Part shown: positions 1-8,833 of the stretch, one piece after another
How positions within the stretch are numbered: the first letter of the stretch is position 1
How the letters are laid out: every line of letters begins with the position of its first letter
The notes under the pieces: generated by a model
What the model saw: only the letters and a program-made list of their open reading frames with translations
Told to the model about the DNA's origin: nothing
Database searches by the model: none
Made by a program: the position numbers and the translations under genes
Assembly: GCA_903911925.1 (NCBI GenBank)
Contig: CAIWFH010000080.1
Coordinates: 1-64,000 of the forward strand
Direction of reading: 5' to 3'
Source of the DNA: an uncultured Acidobacteriaceae bacterium
Lineage (GTDB): Bacteria; Acidobacteriota; Terriglobia; Terriglobales; Acidobacteriaceae
Length of the DNA stretch: 64,000 nucleotides

Positions 1-239
1 AAGACCCCGGGAGGGCCTTCTCAGATGGAGCGGCCGGGATTCGAATCACCCTTGTATGCCAAGAGCACGAATAGAAGTCTGTCGGCAACTATTCGCAAAT
101 ACCGCTGGACAGGTGCGGGCTTTTTCATAGAAGGATGACGGGGGCAACTATGGAAGAACATCGAATACAGGACACTGGCGGCGAGTGATATACATCACAG
201 CACTGTGCGATAATTTGCTTGAAGATAGTAAAGACTCCG

Positions 240-647
240 ATGAGGATTTTCGCCAAATTCGTCGCCGGTACGCTGGGTTTGTCCCTGTGGGTGTTGCCCT
301 TGTTCGTGGCGATTCCCTGCCGGGCGAACTCAAAGGCGGCAAGCCACTGCGCAAAGTGCTGCGAGGGGATGGCGGATTCGGCGATGATGGCAACGGCGGT
401 GAACTCGCTGGCGGCGACGCCTGTCGAGCTCAACGTTCCTCCCTGCTGCCAAATCTCATCCGGAGAAACGTCAGGACCGGTGATCGTGCTGAAATCGCAG
501 CGGCGCATTTCGCCTGCAGTTTCGCAGCTGGTTGACGAGGTTCAGGCGTTCGATACAGCGCCGGATTTGCGAATCGCTGCGCGGTCAAACCCTCCTCTGC
601 CACTCAAGAGCAGTCCCCAATCCATTCTCTGCACTTTTCGGATCTGA
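240..647 (+). CDS. Small Cys-rich exported protein upstream of cus genes
   Basis: A 135-residue product starting at ATG 240 (MRIFAKFVAG...). A TTG seven codons upstream is possible, but the ATG gives a better signal peptide. A hydrophobic N-terminus ends near an Ala-type cleavage site (IPCRANS). The mature part carries clustered cysteines and methionines: HCAKCCEGMADSAMM and a later PPCCQIS. I do not recognise the family. The Cys/Met/His composition and its place 78 bases ahead of cusC suggest a periplasmic copper or silver binding or sensing role; this is inference from context. Confidence 0.6.
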   Translation: MRIFAKFVAGTLGLSLWVLPLFVAIPCRANSKAASHCAKCCEGMADSAMMATAVNSLAATPVELNVPPCCQISSGETSGPVIVLKSQRRISPAVSQLVDEVQAFDTAPDLRIAARSNPPLPLKSSPQSILCTFRI

Positions 648-725
648 ATCACTCTCTCGATGAAAGACTTGCAGTTCCCGCATAGGGTCTGACGCGGTTT
701 CTTTTATTCAATCGAGGAGTAATCC

Positions 726-2084
726 ATGAAAATCCCGTGGCTGTGCGCCGTGATTTTGGCGCAACCGGCAACGTTTGCGCTTGCCCAGCAGTTGCCCTGC
801 GCGGCGCAGAACAGCGGCAACGAAGCTGCTGCGCAAGTGCTGCGCCTGGACGATGTGGTTCGAGAAGCGCTGGACAAGAATCCCGAGGCGCAGAGCGCGC
901 TGCACACAATCAAAGCTTTAGAGCGGCACGTGCCGCAGGCCGAGGCGTTGCCCGATCCGACCGCGTCGGTTGGATGGGCGGGGAATCTTGCGCCATTCAG
1001 CATCATGGCGGGCGACCCTTCAAGCTACCGGGGCATTACGCTCTCAGAGCAGTTTCCTTATCCGGGCAAGCTGAAGTTGCAGGGAGCCATGGCAGGCAAG
1101 GATGTGGAGGCGGCGCAAGTGAGTTATGAAGCGATTCGCCGCCGCATTACTGCCGAGGTGAAGGCCGCCTATTATGACTATTTCTATTTCGACAAGGCGA
1201 TCGAGGCTACGAACTCGAATAAGGAACTGATCGAAAAGATTTCGAAGATCGCGGAAGCGCAATACCGCGTGGGCAAGGCCATGCAGCCGGACGTGCTGCG
1301 GTCGCAGGTGGAGATTTCTCTGCTGCTGGAAAAGCGAATCGTGCTGGAGCAGCAGAAGGCGACGGCGCAGGCACGCATCAATGCATACCTGCAGAGGTCG
1401 CCGGAGGCTGCGCTGCCGGCCGCAGAGGAAGTGACGCCTGCGACGATTCACTCGACGATTGAAGAGTTATACGCGCTGGCGGCAGAGAATGACACGGTGG
1501 TGCTGGGCGACGGAAAGATGATTGAACGCGGCAGGTTGGGTGTCGCGCTGGCGCAGAGGCAGTCCCGGCCGGACTTTGGCGTGAGTTACATGGTGCAGCA
1601 GCGCGCGGACCAGGCGCCAATGAATGGCCTGACTTTCAGTGTGAACATTCCCGTGTTCTACAAGACCAAGCAAAGGCAGGCGGTTGCGGAAGCAACGGAG
1701 AATGTGCTGAGCGCCGAGAAGACGCGGGAGAGCCGCCTGAATGAATTGCGCTTTGAGATGAAGCAGCAGTACCTGGCCGCGAAGGCGGGCGAGCAGTTGC
1801 TGAGCCTGTACTCGAAGGGCGTGGTTCCGCAGACTTCGATGGCGCTTCAATCGTCGATGGCAGCTTATGAGACAGGGAAATCTGACTTTGTTTCGTTGAT
1901 GGCCAACTTTACGACGCTGCTGAGTTACGAGACAGATTACTACCGGCAACTGGCGGATTACGAGACGGCGATTGCGCGAATGGAGAGTTTGGCAGGAACG
2001 GCAATCACCGGGCCGGACGACAAGAGCACTCCAGAGAAGAGCACGCCTGCGCAGGGCGTGGATGCGCCGAAGAAGGAGATGTAA
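726..2084 (+). CDS. cusC: TolC/CusC-family outer membrane efflux protein
   Basis: A 452-residue outer membrane channel of a tripartite RND efflux pump. It begins with a signal peptide (MKIPWLCAVILAQPATFALAQ) and has the duplicated long helical OEP domains, rich in Ala, Glu and Gln, that form the periplasmic tunnel. An AGGAG box lies about nine bases before the ATG. Only two bases separate its stop from the adaptor gene, so the pump genes are co-transcribed. The metal assignment rests on the following cusA, which has the Cu/Ag methionine triad. The C-terminal 25 residues are Lys/Pro/Thr-rich and probably unstructured. Confidence 0.9.
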   Translation: MKIPWLCAVILAQPATFALAQQLPCAAQNSGNEAAAQVLRLDDVVREALDKNPEAQSALHTIKALERHVPQAEALPDPTASVGWAGNLAPFSIMAGDPSSYRGITLSEQFPYPGKLKLQGAMAGKDVEAAQVSYEAIRRRITAEVKAAYYDYFYFDKAIEATNSNKELIEKISKIAEAQYRVGKAMQPDVLRSQVEISLLLEKRIVLEQQKATAQARINAYLQRSPEAALPAAEEVTPATIHSTIEELYALAAENDTVVLGDGKMIERGRLGVALAQRQSRPDFGVSYMVQQRADQAPMNGLTFSVNIPVFYKTKQRQAVAEATENVLSAEKTRESRLNELRFEMKQQYLAAKAGEQLLSLYSKGVVPQTSMALQSSMAAYETGKSDFVSLMANFTTLLSYETDYYRQLADYETAIARMESLAGTAITGPDDKSTPEKSTPAQGVDAPKKEM

Positions 2085-2086
2085 GC

Positions 2087-3520
2087 ATGAGCCCGAAAGA
2101 AGATTGGAGCAATTTGAATAAGCAAATCGGTTCCGGCAAGAGGGTTCTAACTCTTGTGGTGCTCATTGCCGCGTTGAGTGTTGTGGCGTTGATCGCTTCG
2201 CACCGCTTGTCGTGGCCTGCGAGCGCTGCGCAAGCGGATAGCGGGGACCGAAAGCCACTCTATTGGTATGACGCAATGAATCCGCAGCACCACTACGACA
2301 AGCCGGGCAAGGCTCCTGACGGCATGGACCTTGTGCCGATGTATGCGCAGCAGAAGGTGGCGAACGCGCCTGCGGCCGCAGCGAGTGCGCCGCGCACGGT
2401 TCTTTATTGGTACGATCCGATGCATCCGAAATACACGTCGGACAAGCCGGGCGTTGCGCCGGACTGCGGCATGACGCTGGCTCCCAAATACGCCGACGAT
2501 CAAAGTTCAGAGCAGGTGGCGGCGGGGGCAGTTGCGATCGCGGCGGACAAGCAGGTTCTGGCTGGGGTGCGCACGGCGGTTGTGGAGCGGAGGGCGCTGG
2601 TTCGCGAAATTCGCACCACGGCACAGATTGTTGCCGACGAGAGCAGAATTGCGCACGTCCATGTGAAGACCGCCGGATTTATCGAACATGTGTACGTGGA
2701 CTATATCGGACAGCTGGTGAAGAAAGGGCAGCCGCTATTTACGCAGTACAGTCCCGATCTGGTTTCAACTGAAGAAGAGTACCTGATTGCAAAGCGCGGC
2801 AATGCAACGCTGGCCAGCGCGCCGTTTGCGGAGATATCGCAGGGGGCGCAGTCGCTGCTTGAGTCCACGCGCCAACGGATGAAGCTGTGGGATATTTCAG
2901 ACGAACAAATCAAGGAGTTGGATGAAACCAGGAAGATTACGCGCGATGTCACTTTCTACTCGCCGGTCACGGGGTTTGTTACAGACCGCAAGGCTTTTCC
3001 GCAGACTTCAATCACGCCGGATACCGAACTTTACACTGTCTCCGATATGTCATCCGTGTGGGCCAATGCGGACATCTACGAATATGAGGTTCCGTTTGTA
3101 CGGCTCGGCCAGCGTGTTTCGTTCACGCTGAGCTACTACCCGGGCAAGAGCTATTCAGGCGTCATCTCGTTTATCTATCCAACCGTCGATCCGCAAACGC
3201 GCACGGTGAAGGTGCGAGTGCAGCTTGCCAATCCGGGATTTGTGCTGAAGCCGAACATGTTTGCGGACGCGCAACTGAGAGTGGATTACGGGGCGCAGAT
3301 CCTGGTGCCGCAGGAGGCAGTGCTGGATTCGGGGACTGACCAGTTGGTGTATGTTGTGCGGCCGGGCGGGGTGTTTGAGCCGCGCAAGGTAACGATGGGG
3401 CCAGTGATCGACGGAAACGCGGCGGTGCTTTCCGGATTGAAGGCGGGCGAGACGATTGTCGTTTCGGGGAACTTCCTGGTTGATTCAGAGAGCCGCTTGA
3501 AGGGCCAGCCGCAGCACTGA
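2087..3520 (+). CDS. cusB: Heavy-metal RND efflux periplasmic adaptor with two HMBD repeats
   Basis: A 477-residue membrane fusion protein linking the inner membrane pump to the outer membrane channel. An N-terminal membrane anchor (about residues 20-38) is followed by two copies of the short heavy-metal-binding domain, about 58-87 and 106-136, then the lipoyl/hairpin and beta-barrel domains of the CusB family. The second HMBD has the usual APDCGM core. The first reads KAPDGM, one residue shorter and without the cysteine. Both have WYD(A/P)M(N/H)P in place of the CPMHP box of many homologues. AAGGAG lies 10 bases before the ATG. Confidence 0.9.
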   Translation: MSPKEDWSNLNKQIGSGKRVLTLVVLIAALSVVALIASHRLSWPASAAQADSGDRKPLYWYDAMNPQHHYDKPGKAPDGMDLVPMYAQQKVANAPAAAASAPRTVLYWYDPMHPKYTSDKPGVAPDCGMTLAPKYADDQSSEQVAAGAVAIAADKQVLAGVRTAVVERRALVREIRTTAQIVADESRIAHVHVKTAGFIEHVYVDYIGQLVKKGQPLFTQYSPDLVSTEEEYLIAKRGNATLASAPFAEISQGAQSLLESTRQRMKLWDISDEQIKELDETRKITRDVTFYSPVTGFVTDRKAFPQTSITPDTELYTVSDMSSVWANADIYEYEVPFVRLGQRVSFTLSYYPGKSYSGVISFIYPTVDPQTRTVKVRVQLANPGFVLKPNMFADAQLRVDYGAQILVPQEAVLDSGTDQLVYVVRPGGVFEPRKVTMGPVIDGNAAVLSGLKAGETIVVSGNFLVDSESRLKGQPQH

Positions 3521-3531
3521 GGAAAAGCGCA

Positions 3532-6500
3532 ATGATCGACAGGATTATCCAATTCAGCGACAGGAACAGGTTCCTCGTCTTCCTCTTGGTGGCCGTCGCT
3601 ATCGGTTTGGGATGGCAGGCGATGCGCACGACCAAACTGGATGCGATTCCCGACTTGAGCGACACGCAAGTGATTGTGTACGCCAAGTGGGATCGCAGCC
3701 CGGACATTATGGAAGATCAGGTCTCGTATCCCATCACCTCGGCGTTGTTGGGGCTGCCTAAGGTCAAGGATATTCGGGCGTTCTCGGATTTTGGCTATTC
3801 GTATATCTACATCATCTTCGACGAAGGCACTGATATTTATTGGGCGCGGTCGCGGACGCTTGAGTATTTGAATTCCGTGACGCCGCGACTGCCCAAGGGC
3901 GTCAGCGTTGAACTGGCGAAGGACGTGACGTCGGTTGGGTGGATCTACCAATATGCACTGGTGGATACAACGGGGCGCTACAGCATTGAGCAATTGCGTT
4001 CGTACCAGGACTGGTATTTGCGCTATGCGCTCGATGCTGTTCCGGGCGTTGCGGAGGTCGCGCCGATTGGCGGCTTCGTGCGGCAGTACCAGGTGAACGT
4101 CGATCCGAACAAGCTGCTGGCCTACAAGATGTCAATCAACGCGGTCAGCGACGCGGTGCAGAAGTCGAACAACGATGTGGGCGGACGGATGGTCGAGTTT
4201 ACCGGGCGCGAGTACATGGTGCGCGGCCGCGGGTATATTCGGTCGCTCAGCGATATCGGCAACACGGTTATCTTGTACAACGCGGAGACAGGGACGCCGG
4301 TGCTGGTGCGGGACGTGGCTACAGTGACCTTTGGCCCCGATTTGCGGCGCGGGGTTGCGGACCTTGACGGTAAAAGCGAAGCCGTGGGCGGCGTAGTGAT
4401 TATGCGCTACGGCGAGAACGCTGAGCGGGTGATTGAACAAACAAAGGAGAAGCTGAAAGAGATTGAGCCCACGTTGCCGCCCGGCGTGAAGCTGGTGACG
4501 ACTTACGACCGGTCGGAACTGATTGACCGCGCGGTGGATAACCTGAAGCACACGCTGCTTGAAGAACTGGTGATTGTCAGTCTTGTGATTCTCATCTTCC
4601 TATGGCATTTGCGCAGCGCGATTGTGCCGATCATTATCATTCCGGTTACGGTGATTCTTGCGTTCATTCCGATGCAGTTGTCGGGGATGACGGCAAATAT
4701 CATGTCGCTGGGCGGGATCGCGGTGGCTATCGGCGCGCTGGTGGACGCGTCGGTTGTGCTGGTGGAGCAAACGCACAAACGGCTGGAGCGATGGAATGCG
4801 GAGGGCCGGCCTGGGCCATCGCACGACGTAGTGATTGCGGCAGTGAGAGAAGTTGCAGGGCCGAGCTTCTTTGCGCTGCTGGTGATCGCGGTCGGGTTTC
4901 TCCCCGTATTTACGCTGGAAGGACAGGAAGGGCGGCTCTTCAAGCCTCTGGCCTTTACGAAGAATTTCGCCATGGCCATTGCCGCGCTGCTCACAATCAC
5001 GCTTGCACCGGCGCTATTGCGGTTTTTGTTTTCACATATTGAAGACACGAAGTTTCGCCCGCGTTGGGCGGCGAGGGTTGTTAACTCCATCTTCATCGGG
5101 AAGATCCACAGCGAAGAGGATCACCCGATCAGCCGGCCGATGATGAAGATCTATCATCCGGTGGTTGAGTTTGCGCTGAGCAACAAGACGCTGACGATTT
5201 GCCTGGCCGTGCTGGCCATGGTTCTTACCGTGCCTACCTACTTCAAGCTGGGCTCGGAGTTCATGCCTCCGCTGGACGAAGGCACGCTGCTTTATATGCC
5301 GTCGACGATGCCAGGAATCTCCGTGGCCGAGGCGGGGCGCGTGCTTCAGGAGCAGGACAAGATCATTCGTGGGTTTCCTGAAGTCGAACGAGTATTCGGC
5401 AAGGCAGGACGCGCAGAGAGTTCTACCGATCCCGCGCCGTACTCGATGATGGAAACGACGATTGTTTTGAAGCCTCAGGAGGAATGGCCGAAGCGGGAGG
5501 CATGGTACTCAAGGCGAATGCCGCGGTGGACGTGGCCGATGTTGCGCAGGATGTGGCCGGATCATTTGAGCACGCAGGAATTAATCTACGGCCCGGGCGG
5601 ACTGAACGAGGCATTGCAGATACCGGGCATCTCGAATGCCTGGACGATGCCCATCAAGGCGCGCACCGACATGTTGACGACGGGCGTGCGTACGCCGCTG
5701 GGCATCAAGGTGCAAGGCTCGGACCTGAACGAGATTCAGAAGATTGGCGAACAGATTGAGAGTGTGCTGAAGAATGTTCCGGGGACTTCGAGCGTGTTTG
5801 CGGAGCGCACGACTGGCGGATACTTTCTCGACTTCGACCTGAAGCGGGATCAGCTTGCACGCTATGGGCTGACCGTGGACGACGCCGAGAATGTTCTGAC
5901 TTCGGCTATTGGAGGTGATGCGGTTTCAACCACCGTGGAAGGGCGGGAGCGTTACCCGGTGAATGTTCGCTACCTGCGCGATTACCGCAGCGATGTTGAC
6001 TCGCTGCAGCGCGTGCTGGTGGCTACGCCTTCAGGCGCGCAAATTCCGCTGGGCGAGATTGCGGATATCCGCATGAAGACGGGACCGGGAATGATTCGCG
6101 ATGAAAACGGCAGGCTGAGCGGCTACGTGTACGTGGATGTGACGGGGCGCGACATTGGCAGCTACGTGCGCGATGCAAAAAAGGCAGTCGGCGATAAGGT
6201 GAAAGTTCCGGCGGGTTATGAACTGGTGTGGAGCGGACAGTACGAGTTCATGCAGAGGGTTGCGCAACGGTTGAAGCTGGTGGTTCCCATTACGCTCTTC
6301 ATCGTTTTTCTGCTGCTCTACTTCAACACCGGCTCGGTGGTGAAGACGTTTATTATTTTGCTGGCGGTTCCGTTCTCGGCCATCGGAGCGGTCTGGCTGC
6401 TCTACCTGCTGCACTACAACATGAGCATCGCGGTATGGGTGGGATTGATCGCGCTGCTTGGCGTGGATGCGGAGACGGCTGTCTTCATGCTGATGTATCT

Positions 6501-6843
6501 GGATCTGGCTTATCACGAGGCGATGCAGAATGGAGGCATCCGTTCGTGGGACGATCTGCGTGAAGCGGTTGTGCATGGAGCCGTGAAGAGGTTGCGGCCC
6601 AAGGTGATGACCGTGGCCTGCATGTTGTTTGGGCTGCTGCCGATTGTTTGGTCATCGGGGACGGGCGCGGACCTTATGAAGCGCATCGCGGCGCCGATGG
6701 TGGGCGGAATTGTCACTTCATTTCTGATGGAGCTGATTGTTTATCCGCCGATTTTTGCCATCTGGAAATGGAACTGGGAGGTAAAGCCGGCGCTGAAGCG
6801 CGCTTCGCACGCTGAAACTCAGACTCCGCAAGCTGTTGGATGA
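3532..6843 (+). CDS. cusA: CusA/CzcA-family heavy-metal RND efflux pump
   Basis: A 1103-residue inner membrane proton-driven exporter with the two-fold repeat of 12 transmembrane helices and two large periplasmic loops. TM4 has NIMSLGGIAVAIGALVDASV with the proton-relay Asp. The three substrate methionines of E. coli CusA have clear counterparts: LLYMPSTMPG, YSMMETTIVLKP and RTDMLTTGVRTP. This points to Cu(I)/Ag(I) rather than Zn/Co/Ni. A Trp/Arg-rich stretch after KPQEEWP (near base 5490-5580) replaces the short linker of E. coli CusA but keeps the frame and leads into the conserved NAWTMPIKAR. GAGGA lies before the ATG. Confidence 0.93.
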   Translation: MIDRIIQFSDRNRFLVFLLVAVAIGLGWQAMRTTKLDAIPDLSDTQVIVYAKWDRSPDIMEDQVSYPITSALLGLPKVKDIRAFSDFGYSYIYIIFDEGTDIYWARSRTLEYLNSVTPRLPKGVSVELAKDVTSVGWIYQYALVDTTGRYSIEQLRSYQDWYLRYALDAVPGVAEVAPIGGFVRQYQVNVDPNKLLAYKMSINAVSDAVQKSNNDVGGRMVEFTGREYMVRGRGYIRSLSDIGNTVILYNAETGTPVLVRDVATVTFGPDLRRGVADLDGKSEAVGGVVIMRYGENAERVIEQTKEKLKEIEPTLPPGVKLVTTYDRSELIDRAVDNLKHTLLEELVIVSLVILIFLWHLRSAIVPIIIIPVTVILAFIPMQLSGMTANIMSLGGIAVAIGALVDASVVLVEQTHKRLERWNAEGRPGPSHDVVIAAVREVAGPSFFALLVIAVGFLPVFTLEGQEGRLFKPLAFTKNFAMAIAALLTITLAPALLRFLFSHIEDTKFRPRWAARVVNSIFIGKIHSEEDHPISRPMMKIYHPVVEFALSNKTLTICLAVLAMVLTVPTYFKLGSEFMPPLDEGTLLYMPSTMPGISVAEAGRVLQEQDKIIRGFPEVERVFGKAGRAESSTDPAPYSMMETTIVLKPQEEWPKREAWYSRRMPRWTWPMLRRMWPDHLSTQELIYGPGGLNEALQIPGISNAWTMPIKARTDMLTTGVRTPLGIKVQGSDLNEIQKIGEQIESVLKNVPGTSSVFAERTTGGYFLDFDLKRDQLARYGLTVDDAENVLTSAIGGDAVSTTVEGRERYPVNVRYLRDYRSDVDSLQRVLVATPSGAQIPLGEIADIRMKTGPGMIRDENGRLSGYVYVDVTGRDIGSYVRDAKKAVGDKVKVPAGYELVWSGQYEFMQRVAQRLKLVVPITLFIVFLLLYFNTGSVVKTFIILLAVPFSAIGAVWLLYLLHYNMSIAVWVGLIALLGVDAETAVFMLMYLDLAYHEAMQNGGIRSWDDLREAVVHGAVKRLRPKVMTVACMLFGLLPIVWSSGTGADLMKRIAAPMVGGIVTSFLMELIVYPPIFAIWKWNWEVKPALKRASHAETQTPQAVG

Positions 6844-6920
6844 GTTAGACTATCCTGCGTGGGTGCAGGCCCGGTCCGCGCACGTTGCTTTTCAGGCTTC
6901 TGCAACCCAAGGAGAACACG

Positions 6921-7241
6921 ATGAAGAAGTTTCCCGCGATTGTTGTTTTGGTGGCTGCCGCCGCAATGCCCATGCTTCAGATGGCGCACGCCGCCTCACA
7001 GACGTTTGAAGGCGTGGTGAGCGATTCAATGTGCGAGAAGAAGCACATGATGCCGGGCAAGAGTGATGCCGAGTGTATTGCGGAATGCGTCAAGGCTGGA
7101 TCAGCATACGTGCTAGTAGCGGACAGCAAGGTATATACGCTAACCGCGAAGCCTGGCGTGCTTGCGGCCTATGCAGGCAAGCATGTGAAGGTGCAGGGCG
7201 AACTAAAGAACAACACCATCACGGTTGCGGCGATTCACTAG
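6921..7241 (+). CDS. Small exported protein with CxxEC motif, downstream of cusA
   Basis: A 106-residue protein starting at the ATG of MKKFPAIVV; AAGGAG lies about seven bases upstream, which favours this start over one 12 codons earlier. A signal peptide ends at AHAA. The mature domain (FEGVVSDSMCEKKHMMPG...ECIAECVKAG...KVKVQGELKNNTITV) looks like a small OB-like beta fold with three Cys and a KKHMM cluster. It resembles short secreted proteins common in Acidobacteriota (DUF5818 type, from memory). The position after the copper pump suggests a metal-related role; function unknown. Confidence 0.6.
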   Translation: MKKFPAIVVLVAAAAMPMLQMAHAASQTFEGVVSDSMCEKKHMMPGKSDAECIAECVKAGSAYVLVADSKVYTLTAKPGVLAAYAGKHVKVQGELKNNTITVAAIH

Positions 7242-7280
7242 AGCTTTTTTCGAGAATGGCATCAGAATTCGGGTCGTCAT

Positions 7281-7345
7281 ACCCAGGGGTTAAAACCCCA
7301 CACTTTTCCGGCCCTCTTCGGCACGACTGAAGTCATGCCCTGACA
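7281..7345. repeat. Two-hairpin intergenic repeat, copy 1
   Basis: Two palindromes: ggggttaaaacccc at 7286-7299 and gcacgactgaagtcatgc at 7321-7338, joined by a CT-rich spacer ending ctcttcg. It is nearly the same as the copy at 7900-7970 and related to those at 13201, 24293 and 48403. It lies between cusA's small partner gene and the flp pilin gene. Confidence 0.75.
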
Positions 7346-7461
7346 CAAAGCAGTTGGGTGGGGAGAACACGCTTCAACCGGCAAGCCTTCTCTGCGTGCT
7401 TCTCCCCGGTAGGACAGACGTGTTGAATCGTCTGACGTGGCTTTGTTTTTTGTCGAGACTA

Positions 7462-7665
7462 CTACGTCTTGGGCAAAGCGGTGGACAGGGTGGTTCCGAT
7501 CGCGCCGAATGCGCCGTTGATGGCGGCTGCAAGAGATCCCATGGCAGCGGTGGCGGCCAGCGAGAGCAGAGAAACGACCAGAGCATACTCGACCAAATCC
7601 TGGCCGTCTTCGCGCGTCATCAGGTCTTGAACCTTGATGTATAACTTCAGCATTGTGTCGTGCAT
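7462..7665 (-). CDS. flp: Flp/Fap-type IVb pilin
   Basis: A 67-residue major pilin of the Tad pilus. It has the Flp signature G/XXXXEY: cleavage is expected after Gly in REDG|QDLVEYAL, giving Glu+5 and Tyr+6. A hydrophobic helix (VVSLLSLAATAAMGSLAAAI) follows. The TadV peptidase encoded at 21603-22118 would process it. It stands alone, with its own sigma54-type promoter 60 bases upstream of the start and two upstream dyad elements. The structural subunit is thus transcribed separately from the assembly machinery. Confidence 0.92.
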   Translation of the reverse strand: MHDTMLKLYIKVQDLMTREDGQDLVEYALVVSLLSLAATAAMGSLAAAINGAFGAIGTTLSTALPKT

Positions 7666-7725
7666 AGTGAATCCCCCCGAGTACGTTGAATTGCCCAGCG
7701 ACTAACTGGGTTATGCCTTGATTAA

Positions 7726-7741
7726 TGCAAGTAGATAGCCA
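7726..7741 (-). promoter_or_regulatory. Sigma54 (-24/-12) promoter of flp
   Basis: Read on the minus strand the site is TGGCTATCTACTTGCA: GG-N10-GC with TGGC and TTGCA elements at canonical spacing. It ends about 60 bases before the flp ATG. Two other sites of the same form precede cpaB and the tadV unit. Confidence 0.7.
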
Positions 7742-7801
7742 TTCACGACGAGATGGCCACCGCGATAAATCAACAACTTGCGAATCGTGGGGGATGGCAG
7801 T

Positions 7802-7850
7802 GTGTGAACGCGAGTATACAGAGAGGTAAAAAAGGGTACGCCTCGTATAC
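7802..7850. promoter_or_regulatory. Paired upstream activator sites for flp
   Basis: GTGTGAACGCGAGTATAC at 7802-7819 matches 17 of 18 bases of the element upstream of cpaB (11342-11359). A weaker copy, gggtacgcctcgtatac, lies at 7834-7850. The two GTATAC ends are 31 bases apart, about three helical turns. The proximal site is 60 bases upstream of the -24 element, the usual range for a sigma54 enhancer. Binding by the activator at 22810 is inferred. Confidence 0.6.
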
Positions 7851-7899
7851 ATTGCCTGGAGCTTGATTCAACAATGGATGCTACATCCGAGGTGCATGC

Positions 7900-7970
7900 C
7901 TCAGGGGTTAAAATCCTTTTTTCCTGCCCTCTTCGGCACGACTGAAGTCGTGCCCCGACACAAAGCGGAT
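7900..7970. repeat. Two-hairpin intergenic repeat, copy 2
   Basis: It contains caggggttaaaatcc and the perfect palindrome ggcacgactgaagtcgtgcc (7935-7954), with the same spacer and flank (tgcccNgacacaaagc) as copy 1. The two copies flank the flp gene and its promoter region. The rest of 7971-8125 shows no gene. Confidence 0.75.
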
Positions 7971-8125
7971 GTGTGAAGCATGCTCTAAAAGGGAACCCAA
8001 CGAAGCAGAAGCGAGCAAAACATTGATCTGGCGGTCGATTTCGCTGCGCCTGAGCACTCATGAAGGCAGGAGAAAGGGCAAGCAGCGATGGTCGCTGTCT
8101 TTTGCGTTGGCGGCAAATAGATTAT

Positions 8126-8168
8126 GTAAAAAGAGAGCGGGCCCGACAGACCCAAGAGGAGCCCGCTC
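8126..8168 (-). terminator. Rho-independent terminator of the cpaB-cpaC-DUF192 unit
   Basis: Perfect 8-bp arms gagcgggc (8135-8142) and gcccgctc (8161-8168). On the minus strand the stem is followed by TCTTTTTAC. It lies 70 bases beyond the DUF192 stop codon. Confidence 0.7.
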
Positions 8169-8238
8169 AAGTTTGGAGGAAAGTCTAAATGGTTGCTCTA
8201 ACTGCTGAGACTTCTGCGATACCGCGAAAGGCAGGGCG

Positions 8239-8715
8239 CTACTCTGCAACTCCGAGCGCGTGGCTGGCAAAGGGATAGGAGCGTTCATCGGACAATGGAG
8301 CGGAGGAGAACTCAAGAGTGTCTCCCGGGCGGGTCTGGGTGTCTCGAATGGTGCCGGATGCAAGTTCAAGCACCGAGTGGGCGGTAAGGCAAGCCGACAG
8401 GCGCCACGGCGGCACGTTGCTCCTGACTTTCTTGATGCGATGATTGCGGTCGAGGTAGACGAGGTCGATGGGGAATTGCATTCCGAACGTGTGCACGGCC
8501 TCGCACGGGAGTATCCACAGGCCCTGGCCCGGCGCAAGCTCCTCGCGCCCAAGGAGGCCCTTTCTGCGTCTTTCGCCCTTGTCGGCGAGTTCAGCAGAAC
8601 TGGCAAGAACAGTCTGGCGCGTGAGGTTTGAAATCCGCAGGCGAATCTCCGGAGTGTCCTGCTTGCCACCAAGGCAGTCAAGTATGCGCGAGAATTTCCA
8701 TTCGGTGAGCTTCAT
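8239..8715 (-). CDS. DUF192 family protein in the Tad locus
   Basis: A 158-residue DUF192 protein. The core is GLLGREELAPGQGLWILPCEAVHTFGM followed by IDLVYLDRNHRIKKV, the family's conserved GMxxxxxGLLF...HTxxMxxxID plan. The ATG at 8715 has GAGGA nine bases upstream. A longer start at 8886 would overlap cpaC and lacks such a site. There is no signal peptide from this start. DUF192 proteins are of unknown biochemical role. Its position after cpaC, and a second DUF192 domain fused to PilZ at 15662, tie it to pilus assembly or its control. Confidence 0.8.
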   Translation of the reverse strand: MKLTEWKFSRILDCLGGKQDTPEIRLRISNLTRQTVLASSAELADKGERRRKGLLGREELAPGQGLWILPCEAVHTFGMQFPIDLVYLDRNHRIKKVRSNVPPWRLSACLTAHSVLELASGTIRDTQTRPGDTLEFSSAPLSDERSYPFASHALGVAE

Positions 8716-8833
8716 CGGAGTGTCCTCTGTCCTTTCGGAGGTCAAGTGCGGTGTTGGTTTCCAGGTACAGCCTTTCATCGCCATCAAGAAATCTTCGAGA
8801 GTCCTACCGCCAAAGCGTTGCGTTCGACGCACT

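Noticed and set aside
11..52. tRNA-like T-arm on the minus strand (gattcgaatccc, then a gctcca end)
   Set aside because: The base before TTCGAAT is A rather than the invariant G, the T stem does not pair, and no D or anticodon arm can be built upstream.
5484..5600. Suspected frameshift in cusA at the Trp/Arg-rich segment
   Set aside because: The frame continues without a stop into the conserved NAWTMPIKAR motif, and similar longer linkers occur in other CusA proteins.
8189..8278. Plus-strand 29-codon frame with a strong GGAGGAAA site (MVALTAETSAIPRK...)
   Set aside because: Antisense to the 3' end of the DUF192 gene, low-complexity product, right beside a minus-strand terminator; likely chance.
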